This document shows positions 33,711 through 40,090 of a stretch of DNA of 64,000 nt, one piece after another (the stretch's first letter is position 1; every line of letters begins with the position of its first letter). The translations under genes and the position numbers were made by a program. Under the pieces are notes generated by a model. That model worked only from the letters and a program-made list of their open reading frames with translations, did no database searches and was not told the DNA's origin. This stretch comes from an uncultured Tenacibaculum sp. (GTDB taxonomy: Bacteria; Bacteroidota; Bacteroidia; Flavobacteriales; Flavobacteriaceae), in NCBI RefSeq assembly GCF_947498805.1, contig NZ_CANMLT010000003.1:310001-374000 (forward strand), in the 5' to 3' direction.

Positions 33711-33857
33711 TTATTCTTTTTCCTCTAACAAAGGCAGTAAAATGTTTATGGAATTAAATGCATTATTAGCTTCCGATAAACTTAAAACCCCTTTACTTTG
33801 AGCATACTCTGCACATTTAATTAAAAATGTTAAAGCTTCTTTTTGTTCTTTTTCCAC
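33711..33857 (-). CDS. 48-residue helical protein with GTG start
   Basis: An open frame beginning at GTG 33857-33855, seven bases after the member 2 stop, and ending at TAA 33713-33711. The product is one helical hairpin: EKEQKEALTFLIKCAEYAQ, then SKGVLSLSEANNAFNSINIL, then LPLLEEKE. Small proteins with AQSKGxxxLxEAxxxxxAI cores are frequent beside Bacteroidota fibre genes, so I regard it as real. It may be a chaperone or bundle partner of the fibre; this is inference. Confidence 0.62.
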   Translation of the reverse strand: MEKEQKEALTFLIKCAEYAQSKGVLSLSEANNAFNSINILLPLLEEKE

Positions 33858-33864
33858 GATTATT

Positions 33865-35580
33865 CTATATCAATGTTGTTACTATACTTCCTGAATTGTC
33901 AATACCAATACGATATTGTTTTGTACCATCTGGAGTTTTAAGAATTACCCCTCTACCCACTCCGGTACTCACATAATCTCCAGAAGTTGTTACTTCAACA
34001 ACACTTGTATTCCCTAATACTACTTGATTTGTTTTTGTGGGATGCGAATTACTACCTATTGTTGTTGTGTTTGTATAAGCGTATTGCGGAGTAAAAGTAT
34101 GTTCTCCTGAACCTACACTATACAAATTACTTATAAACTCTATTGTGTTGGCATCTATAATTTTAAATATAAAAACACTATTATTATACAATCCTCCAAT
34201 AGGTGTTGTACCTGTTATATTATATTTTAAATGCACTAAAGAATTATTACTTCCAAACAAATGGTTATTAATTGTTATTCGATTATTAGTAGTATCAACT
34301 TCAGAGGAAGTAACTGTTTTAGCTTTGTCTGAATCTGCATAAAAACTTCCAAAGGAATTATGTCCTAAAGCTGTATTGAGAGCTCCTTGATTATAAATCA
34401 AAGCATTCTGTCCAAAGCCATTAGAGTGTGAACCTGTATTTTCTCTTAAGGCAAACCCTCCAAAACCATTTGAACCAGTACCTAAATTTCTATTTAAGGC
34501 ATAATATCCTACTCCATTACAATACGGTTTTGAATTAAACTGTAATGCATAATTTCCAAATCCATTCGATCGATCTCCTAAGTTCTCACTTAAGCTTCCC
34601 GTTCCAAAACCATTAGATTGATGTCCTTTATTAAGTAACATTGCACCAGCTCCTAAGGCATTGACATAATCACCTGTATTACTACTTAATGTATTATTAC
34701 CAAAACCGCAAGCATTCGTACCTGTGTTACTTAAAAGAGCCGATAATCCAAATCCACTAGCATTTGCTCCTGAATTTTCCTGTAAAGAATTAACTCCAAA
34801 TCCACTTGAATTTTGTCCTGTATTGTCTTTTAAAGAGTTTGTTCCATACCCACTAGCATTTACTCCTGTGTTATTTATTCCTGCATTGAAACCAACCATC
34901 ATTCCTGATGTTGACACCCATTTAGTACCATCCCAATACTCATTTTGATGCTTTATAACATTATTACCTGTTGCTTTATCCTTTAAATAAACATTATGCC
35001 TCGCTTTACCTACCTTTGTAAACAACGAACCTAGCTTAATATCATTAGCTAAATCTAACTGCTTAGTTCCTCCTGTAAAAGGAACCAAATTACTCGTATC
35101 TATAGTTCCTCCTGCCGTGGCATTAATCATTGGATTATTAGGATCTGTACGATCGATAGTGATATTTGTTCCTGCTTGATATTCCGGAACAGTATCCTTT
35201 AAGTTACTTAAATCAACTGTAAATGTTGAATTATCATCACGTGTAAAAGTTGCGATGCCATTTGCATCTACAGTTCCGGAAATTAATCTTGCTAAATTGG
35301 TATCATCAATATAGTTTGTTAAATCAAGCTCCTTAACAACAACTCCATCCTTCAATAAAGACAACTTATTATTAATAATATCTGATAAAGTATATTCTGG
35401 ACTTTTTTGTTCAGAAGCTACACTCACCTCTCCTGTATCGTCAATTACAAATCTTCTATTTGCTTCTCCTACTGGTTGTTTTGCATCAATATAACTATCT
35501 ATTAAATCGGCATATTGTTGTTGTGTAGGCTTATCACCTGTTTCAAAAAATTGTTTTAATTCTTCTTTGCTTTTTTTCAT
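33865..35580 (-). CDS. fibre-like protein with glycine-rich head repeats, array member 2
   Basis: The largest fibre, 571 residues. Order: shared N-terminus; the LSDIINNKLSLLKDG and DDTNLARLISGTVDANG module; PEYQAGTNITIDRTDPNNP; then about twelve 14-15-residue repeats of the form (N/S)GFG..SL..N.G (about 225-405), the left-handed head-repeat type of YadA-like adhesins and phage fibres. A C-terminal domain ends GTKQYRIGIDNSGSIVTTLI. Probably trimeric. Confidence 0.74.
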   Translation of the reverse strand: MKKSKEELKQFFETGDKPTQQQYADLIDSYIDAKQPVGEANRRFVIDDTGEVSVASEQKSPEYTLSDIINNKLSLLKDGVVVKELDLTNYIDDTNLARLISGTVDANGIATFTRDDNSTFTVDLSNLKDTVPEYQAGTNITIDRTDPNNPMINATAGGTIDTSNLVPFTGGTKQLDLANDIKLGSLFTKVGKARHNVYLKDKATGNNVIKHQNEYWDGTKWVSTSGMMVGFNAGINNTGVNASGYGTNSLKDNTGQNSSGFGVNSLQENSGANASGFGLSALLSNTGTNACGFGNNTLSSNTGDYVNALGAGAMLLNKGHQSNGFGTGSLSENLGDRSNGFGNYALQFNSKPYCNGVGYYALNRNLGTGSNGFGGFALRENTGSHSNGFGQNALIYNQGALNTALGHNSFGSFYADSDKAKTVTSSEVDTTNNRITINNHLFGSNNSLVHLKYNITGTTPIGGLYNNSVFIFKIIDANTIEFISNLYSVGSGEHTFTPQYAYTNTTTIGSNSHPTKTNQVVLGNTSVVEVTTSGDYVSTGVGRGVILKTPDGTKQYRIGIDNSGSIVTTLI

Positions 35581-35616
35581 TTTCTTCTTTTTTATCGTTT
35601 TTAAATTGTTTCTGAT

Positions 35617-35647
35617 AAAAAAGAGACGCTAAAAACCAATGCTAGCG
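35617..35647 (-). terminator. fibre-array intergenic hairpin 7
   Basis: CGCTAA and CTAGCG arms (35627-35647), T run on the minus strand. Confidence 0.7.
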
Positions 35648-35665
35648 ACTAAACTTTGTTTTTAA

Positions 35666-36133
35666 TTAATTTGGTATATATTCTATTAATAACTTATGAC
35701 TTGACAACTCATTTGCTGGTATTTCCCATCCAGAAAATTCCAATAAATTTGCTCCATAAGTTATTACTCCAGCATTATCTAACACAACTTTCTTCTGTAA
35801 ACTGGTAGATAAAGGAGCGTCTAGATATCCATCTCCAGATAATACATCAACTCTAACATGAGTTTTAACATTAAAATTATGTGCTAGTTCATAGGAAACA
35901 CTATCAACCACATGCAATGAGGAAAGATCAAATACTTTTATAATAGTATCTCCTCCTTTTTTATCTAAAGCAACACTCACCTCTCCTGCTTCATCAATTA
36001 CAAATCTTCTATTTGCTTCTCCTGCTGGTTGTTTTGCATCAATATAACTATCTATTAAATCGGCATATTGTTGTTGCGTAGGCTTATCGCCGGTTTCAAA
36101 GTGTTTTTTTAATGTTTCTTTATTTTGTTTCAT
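35666..36133 (-). CDS. short fibre-like protein, array member 1 (first)
   Basis: A 155-residue protein with the shared N-terminal module (1-57) joined to a compact beta domain (DTIIKVFDLSSLHVVDSVSY through ELSSHKLLIEYIPN). It is the first fibre gene after holin and endolysin. It may be a minimal fibre or a base to which longer ones attach; the role is not known. Confidence 0.68.
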   Translation of the reverse strand: MKQNKETLKKHFETGDKPTQQQYADLIDSYIDAKQPAGEANRRFVIDEAGEVSVALDKKGGDTIIKVFDLSSLHVVDSVSYELAHNFNVKTHVRVDVLSGDGYLDAPLSTSLQKKVVLDNAGVITYGANLLEFSGWEIPANELSSHKLLIEYIPN

Positions 36134-36170
36134 TTTTCTTCTTTTTTATCGTTTTTAAATTGTTTTTGAT

Positions 36171-36200
36171 AAAAAAGAGGCGCTAAAAACTATGTTAGCG
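36171..36200 (-). terminator. fibre-array intergenic hairpin 8
   Basis: CGCTAA (36181-36186) and TTAGCG (36195-36200) between the holin gene and the first fibre gene. Confidence 0.75.
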
Positions 36201-36201
36201 A

Positions 36202-36630
36202 CTAAACTTCTTCTTTTTCTTTGTTCTTTTGTTTTTTGGCATCTTGCTCTAGCGTACTTTGCAAACCGGTTTGTTTTAACAAGTTATGCAATGCTCTAAA
36301 GGGGTTTACTCCATAAATTTTATTGTAGTTTTCTAAAATTGATTTAATCTCAGTCACAGCAATGAATCCTGCTATTATTTTTAAAAAAGGTACTTCATTT
36401 ACAATATGTTTTTCTAAAAAATATGCTGAAATTATTACAAGGTTATATATAAAAAATTTAGATACGGTATGCCCTATTCGAATACTTCGAATAGGGAAAT
36501 TATTTTTTATAGCTGCATATGACCCAGTAATAAAATCAACTACTATTAATAGCATCATGGTTGTTAACACTCCATTTAAAGGCGATAGTAAAGCTAATAG
36601 CCAAAAAATGATATGTGATAACTTATCCAT
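36202..36630 (-). CDS. phage-type holin (holin_4_1-like)
   Basis: A 142-residue membrane protein with about four hydrophobic segments. The family marks LLIVVDFITGSYAAIKNN and IAVTEIKSILENYNKIYG are those of the toxin-secretion/phage-lysis holin family (PF05105). A charged, Lys/Glu-rich tail follows. It overlaps the endolysin gene by 8 bases (translational coupling). Holins make large holes in the inner membrane so that endolysin reaches the wall. Confidence 0.88.
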   Translation of the reverse strand: MDKLSHIIFWLLALLSPLNGVLTTMMLLIVVDFITGSYAAIKNNFPIRSIRIGHTVSKFFIYNLVIISAYFLEKHIVNEVPFLKIIAGFIAVTEIKSILENYNKIYGVNPFRALHNLLKQTGLQSTLEQDAKKQKNKEKEEV

Positions 36631-37054
36631 TCTTTTTCAACTTTCTTACATCTAGTACCCTGTTTTTAGGGTATGCTTTTATACTAACACTATTTCCTTG
36701 ATTACCTCCTAACAAATACACATAACGTTTGGTTTCTTTTATTAAGAAACCAACATGCCCCTTCCAACTATTAGGGCTTTCTCTCCATAAAACTACCACA
36801 TCTCCTGGTTGCGCGTTACTTGTAGAAGTTCCTACAGCTAGCCAACTACGGGCCGTTAATTTATTAGAGTATTCATAACCTGCTTGTTTTGCTACCCAAT
36901 TTGCAAAGGCGCTACACCAAGCAGTTTCGTCTTTAAATTTAGATTCCTCAAATCCTAGTGATTTGAAATAATTTAGAATTTGGGGATGATCTTTGGAGCC
37001 TTTTACTTCTTTAACTCCGTATTGCGATAACGCTGTTGATAATAAACTATTCAT
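36623..37054 (-). CDS. endolysin of the TIGR02594/CHAP-like amidase type
   Basis: A 143-residue peptidoglycan hydrolase of the NlpC/P60-CHAP superfamily. The catalytic Cys is in ETAWCSAFANWVAKQAGY and the His in KGHVGFLIKET, followed by LLGGNQGNSVSI. The N-terminal ALSQYGVKEVKGSKDHPQIL is typical of TIGR02594 proteins found in phages and contractile-tail loci. No signal peptide, so it depends on the holin encoded immediately downstream. Confidence 0.9.
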   Translation of the reverse strand: MNSLLSTALSQYGVKEVKGSKDHPQILNYFKSLGFEESKFKDETAWCSAFANWVAKQAGYEYSNKLTARSWLAVGTSTSNAQPGDVVVLWRESPNSWKGHVGFLIKETKRYVYLLGGNQGNSVSIKAYPKNRVLDVRKLKKNG

Positions 37055-37114
37055 ACAAATGTTTGATTCTTTTAAGCGTTAGCAGATATAAACTTTGAAG
37101 TTTTAGATTCTTTT

Positions 37115-37225
37115 TCATTTTTCTTGACCAGATTCGGGGTTAATCTTAACTTTTTCTGTTTCTGCGTAACATAATGGGTTAATAAATAATTGAACTATTA
37201 GAAAAGCAATACAAATATAAAACAT
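37115..37225 (-). CDS. 36-residue single-helix membrane peptide
   Basis: An open frame from ATG 37225 to TGA 37115 encodes MFYICIAFLIVQLFINPLCY and then a short polar tail ending ESGQEK. One hydrophobic helix is followed by a charged end. It lies 60 bases upstream of the endolysin gene in the same direction, so an accessory holin or antiholin is conceivable. It could also be a chance frame in AT-rich DNA. Confidence 0.35.
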   Translation of the reverse strand: MFYICIAFLIVQLFINPLCYAETEKVKINPESGQEK

Positions 37226-37282
37226 ATTACATATTATACAAAACAAATTACAACTTATTTTGTATAATGTTTTATTTTAGAA

Positions 37283-37678
37283 TCATTCTAATTTATCTTT
37301 ACTAAAGAAAATTTCTCCATTTTTTACAGAACAAGTATTTACAAAAGCACTATTTAATTGATCAAATTGAAGTGTAAAACTATGTTTAAAAGCAACTATT
37401 TTAAAACGCATCCCATCTCCTTCTAAAACAATTCCCAGTTGTTCTTTGAGCTTCTTAATCTCTATTTCACAAATACATTCATTAGCAGTAAACATAATGC
37501 TTTTCATTATTTTTATATCTTTTATAATTGCAGAAAAAGTAACCTTATAAACTTCGTTTTCAAAATTCTTTTCAGATACTTTTCCATTTATAACAGACAT
37601 AGACCCTGCCAAACAAACAACACTTTTTTTACAGGTTATTTTAAATAACCTCTCATAACTAATTTTTGGATTTTTCAT
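37283..37678 (-). CDS. protein of unknown function, 131 residues
   Basis: A soluble basic protein without signal peptide. It has a mixed alpha/beta pattern (YERLFKITCKKSVVCLAGSM, EVYKVTFSAIIKDIKIMKSI, GDGMRFKIVAFKHSFTLQFDQ). I do not recognise the family. It stands between the immunity chain and the lysis genes and has an upstream palindrome-like site. It could be a late regulator or another immunity protein; nothing in the sequence decides this. Confidence 0.5.
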   Translation of the reverse strand: MKNPKISYERLFKITCKKSVVCLAGSMSVINGKVSEKNFENEVYKVTFSAIIKDIKIMKSIMFTANECICEIEIKKLKEQLGIVLEGDGMRFKIVAFKHSFTLQFDQLNSAFVNTCSVKNGEIFFSKDKLE

Positions 37679-37712
37679 AACTATTTTTTTTCATTAGACT
37701 AATATAAACATA

Positions 37713-37726
37713 TTAACATATGTTTT
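37713..37726. promoter_or_regulatory. palindrome-like operator candidate
   Basis: TTAACATATGTTTT matches 12 of 14 bases of the perfect palindrome at the small RNA 1 promoter (21840-21853). It sits 35-48 bases upstream of the 131-residue gene start. Confidence 0.3.
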
Positions 37727-37835
37727 AAAACTTTGTTAACACTTTTATATTGTTTTGTTAAAATAAGAATTCGTTGTTTTTAATAAGAATACGTTTTAAA
37801 TTTTAAATTAATAAACAACACCCAACATCTTTCAA

Positions 37836-37866
37836 TAAAAAACCCACCTAAAATTAGGTGGGTTTT
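37836..37866 (-). terminator. CCACCT-type terminator after immunity chain
   Basis: AACCCACCTAA and TTAGGTGGGTT form the stem with A/T flanks. Arms match the terminators at 39.0 and 39.7 kb. Confidence 0.85.
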
Positions 37867-37883
37867 CACATATTAATTTCTAA

Positions 37884-37979
37884 TTATTGCTCCCAAGGTT
37901 TATTCGTTGGTCTATCGTCTGTTAACAAACCAAACTCTTCATTCTCCATAATTCCAGAATCAATAAAAACAACAACTCT
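37884..37979 (-). pseudogene. in-frame coding tail beyond a stop codon
   Basis: Directly after the TAA (37982-37980) of the preceding gene, 31 more codons stay open in the same frame, reading VVVFIDSGIMENEEFGLL and then DDRPTNKPWEQ before the next stop. The composition is protein-like and acidic, as in immunity proteins. Either a nonsense change truncated a longer gene, or this is the end of a lost gene. Chance is possible. Confidence 0.4.
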
Positions 37980-38426
37980 TTACAAAATATTTTTTTTATC
38001 TAAGAATTTATTAACCCAGTCATGATTATCTCCTTTAATAAATCCTAAATGATAATACTGTAAGTTTTTCATTTTGTTTCTAACCATTCTTCTTGTATCA
38101 TCCACCCTATCCGTATAACTATTATACTCAGCATCTATATCTTTTTCTGGATTATAATTATCTATACACTCTAAATACACCACCTCTAAATATTCAGCAT
38201 CTAATTTTTTACCAAAACCATAAGTTAAAAAAGTCAGATTAATTCCATCTTCTGGAACATCATATAACTCAATTTCACATGCTAAAAATTTAACGATAAA
38301 AGTATTCACCATTTCATCATCCTCAAATACCTCGTACTGAGAAGGCCAATCAAACTCTTCCATAACTTCCTTAATCATTTCTACTGTAAGATAACTCTTA
38401 GGAACATATTTTTCTTCACTATTCAT
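37980..38426 (-). CDS. candidate immunity protein, 148 residues
   Basis: The frame can be opened from a TTG at 38450, but I choose the ATG at 38426 (148 residues), which has a purine-rich leader AAAGGAAAAA. An acidic, Trp/Tyr-rich cytoplasmic protein (MIKEVMEEFDWPSQYEVFEDDEM, YLECIDNYNPEKDIDAEYN). Family not recognised. Its place in a run of SUKH genes behind a toxin gene suggests immunity to another toxin. Confidence 0.55.
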   Translation of the reverse strand: MNSEEKYVPKSYLTVEMIKEVMEEFDWPSQYEVFEDDEMVNTFIVKFLACEIELYDVPEDGINLTFLTYGFGKKLDAEYLEVVYLECIDNYNPEKDIDAEYNSYTDRVDDTRRMVRNKMKNLQYYHLGFIKGDNHDWVNKFLDKKNIL

Positions 38427-38479
38427 ATACCATTTTTTCCTTTTTTTCAAAATAGCTACATATTAAACTTATACAGCGC

Positions 38480-38965
38480 TTAATCTTCTTCGTATTTCCC
38501 TATGTCCTCCAAACCATTTATAAACTGCTCAAAAGAATCACAAATAAACACAGGTTCTTCCGCTGTTCCATCCATGTAAAAAGCATAAATAGTTCCAAAA
38601 TCTTCATCTCGCATTGAAATACAGAAATCATTACCTCCTTCATCTAACCCGAATGAAAACAAAAACTTTGGAATGTTGTTTTCCAATACTTGATGAGTAT
38701 CTATCGTATCATTTACACTAGGCAAAGCAACTTCACTAGAACTATTATATCTATCATACTCAGTATCAAAACAAGAGAATACATCTATTACAAAACCATC
38801 TTCATAAGGATTTCCATAAGCTGAAAATTCAGGATACCCTCCATTATTCTTTAAAATAAACTGTTTATACGAATCAGGAATTTTTAAATTATATGAATCT
38901 ATAAACAAATCTAAATCAGTCTTTGATATTGGTTTTTCACTTTCACTAACATTTAATTCTTTCAT
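38480..38965 (-). CDS. SMI1/KNR4 (SUKH) immunity protein
   Basis: A 161-residue acidic protein with the SUKH pattern: an N-terminal helix ISKTDLDLFIDSYNLKIPDSYKQFILKNNGGYPE, then LFSFGLDEGGNDFCISMRDEDFGTIYAFYMDG and a last helix SFEQFINGL. SUKH proteins are the commonest immunity family for nuclease and deaminase toxins. Its cognate toxin is not in the window, so it is probably a stored orphan immunity. Confidence 0.88.
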   Translation of the reverse strand: MKELNVSESEKPISKTDLDLFIDSYNLKIPDSYKQFILKNNGGYPEFSAYGNPYEDGFVIDVFSCFDTEYDRYNSSSEVALPSVNDTIDTHQVLENNIPKFLFSFGLDEGGNDFCISMRDEDFGTIYAFYMDGTAEEPVFICDSFEQFINGLEDIGKYEED

Positions 38966-39020
38966 AATTATTATTTTTTTTCTTTTCTATAATTAAAAAC
39001 CAACTACAACGATAACACCT

Positions 39021-39048
39021 AAAAAACCACCTAAAATTTAGGTGGTTT
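39021..39048 (-). terminator. CCACCT-type terminator after SUKH gene
   Basis: AACCACCTAAA and TTTAGGTGGTT form the stem, with a minus-strand T run (39026-39021). Confidence 0.82.
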
Positions 39049-39070
39049 AAACATAACTAACTTCTTTCTT

Positions 39071-39496
39071 TTATAAATACTCTTCCGTTAACCCTTCTAA
39101 AAATTCTGTATATGAACCTGCTATTTTATGTATTTCTCCATCAGAATAAAAAACATAAATACCTCCTATCTCTTTTTCCTTAAAAGACATTGATATCCCG
39201 CCCGTCTTAGTCCTTCCTATAATCAAATGTTTTTCAGGATAAGAACTCAAATCATTTAACACATTATTTGTTTCAACAGTAGAACTTCCATTTTTAATTG
39301 GAAGCATATAAAACAACTCTATTTCATCATCCCATACACTAGGTTTATAATACACTTCATTTATTGGAGAGATTCCATTATACTCTAACATATTTATCTT
39401 ATAATCTTCAGGTAACTTTATATTATAGAAATTTTCTATTTCTTCTAAATCTCTTATATCAAGTCTTGAACCTCCTTTTTGCTTAAACTTTACCAT
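39071..39496 (-). CDS. SMI1/KNR4 (SUKH) immunity protein
   Basis: A 141-residue SUKH protein: DIRDLEEIENFYNIKLPEDYKINMLEYNGISP at the N-terminus, HLIIGRTKTGGISMSFKEKEIGGIYVFYSDG in the middle and a last helix YTEFLEGLTEEYL. It directly follows a remnant of a nuclease toxin tip (39525-39659) and is probably that toxin's former immunity partner. Confidence 0.88.
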   Translation of the reverse strand: MVKFKQKGGSRLDIRDLEEIENFYNIKLPEDYKINMLEYNGISPINEVYYKPSVWDDEIELFYMLPIKNGSSTVETNNVLNDLSSYPEKHLIIGRTKTGGISMSFKEKEIGGIYVFYSDGEIHKIAGSYTEFLEGLTEEYL

Positions 39497-39524
39497 TTTT
39501 AATCTATTAAATTTAATAATACTT

Positions 39525-39659
39525 TCATTTGCTTATGACTCCCATATGTGTATACGTCTGTAAATGCAAATCATAAATAACTAATTGTAAAGAACTTTTC
39601 ATATTAACATCTAAATCATCTAAATGATACCATGTATTACTAGCTTGTTTTATAACATT
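39525..39659 (-). pseudogene. C-terminal remnant of a WHH/LHH-type nuclease toxin
   Basis: An open segment with no start codon, bounded by TAG at 39662-39660 and TGA at 39527-39525. It translates to SNTWYHLDDLDVNMKSSLQL, then VIYDLHLQTYTHMGVIS. The pattern W-(H/Y)-H-L-D-D, M-x-L-V, H, Y-x-H-x-G is that of the end of HNH/ENDO-VII-type polymorphic toxins (WHH/LHH groups). This looks like the displaced tip of an earlier toxin, kept with its SUKH immunity gene. Confidence 0.62.
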
Positions 39660-39678
39660 CTAAGCTGAGCATATTTTT

Positions 39679-39710
39679 AAAAAAGCCACCTAAATTTAGG
39701 TGGCTTTTTT
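39679..39710 (-). terminator. CCACCT-type terminator after the EndoU immunity gene
   Basis: AAGCCACCTAAA and TTTAGGTGGCTT form the stem; T runs on both strands. Confidence 0.85.
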
Positions 39711-39721
39711 AGATTTACTCT

Positions 39722-40084
39722 TTATTCATTTTCTTCAATAAACTTTTTAAAGTCTTTCATAAATAAAATAAATTCATCGTGAGACAATTCCAATCCAACT
39801 TTAGAAGGATCTTTTTCTCCATACCTTATGGAAATTTCATCGATTAAGAATACTCCATGCTCATTAGCATACAATGTTAAATCCTCATTAGCCCAAATAT
39901 ACTCATCCTCTTTTTTCTTCTCCTTACTTAATTCAATTTCATCAAGTATTATTTGAGCTTTTTTTGATGTCCAATCATGGCTACTTAATCTGCCTATTGC
40001 ATAATTTTTTTCATCGTCAAGTTCAATAAAATAATATATTGATTTGTCAATATCTAACTTTTGAGTTTTAAAATTATAGTTCAT
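39722..40084 (-). CDS. probable immunity protein for the EndoU toxin
   Basis: A 120-residue acidic cytoplasmic protein whose start is 7 bases from the toxin stop, the usual place for the cognate immunity gene. It has a beta-rich N-terminus (SIYYFIELDDEKNYAIGRLS), then EDLTLYANEHGVFLIDE and a C-terminal helix (FILFMKDFKKFIEENE). There is a faint likeness to the small YacL/UPF0231 protein layout, not strong enough to assign. Function is inferred from position. Confidence 0.65.
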   Translation of the reverse strand: MNYNFKTQKLDIDKSIYYFIELDDEKNYAIGRLSSHDWTSKKAQIILDEIELSKEKKKEDEYIWANEDLTLYANEHGVFLIDEISIRYGEKDPSKVGLELSHDEFILFMKDFKKFIEENE

Positions 40085-40090
40085 ATTATA

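Noticed and set aside
26321..36133. Diversity-generating retroelement acting on the fibre array
   Set aside because: No reverse transcriptase gene and no template/variable repeat pair with adenine-biased changes is visible; variation is by whole modules.
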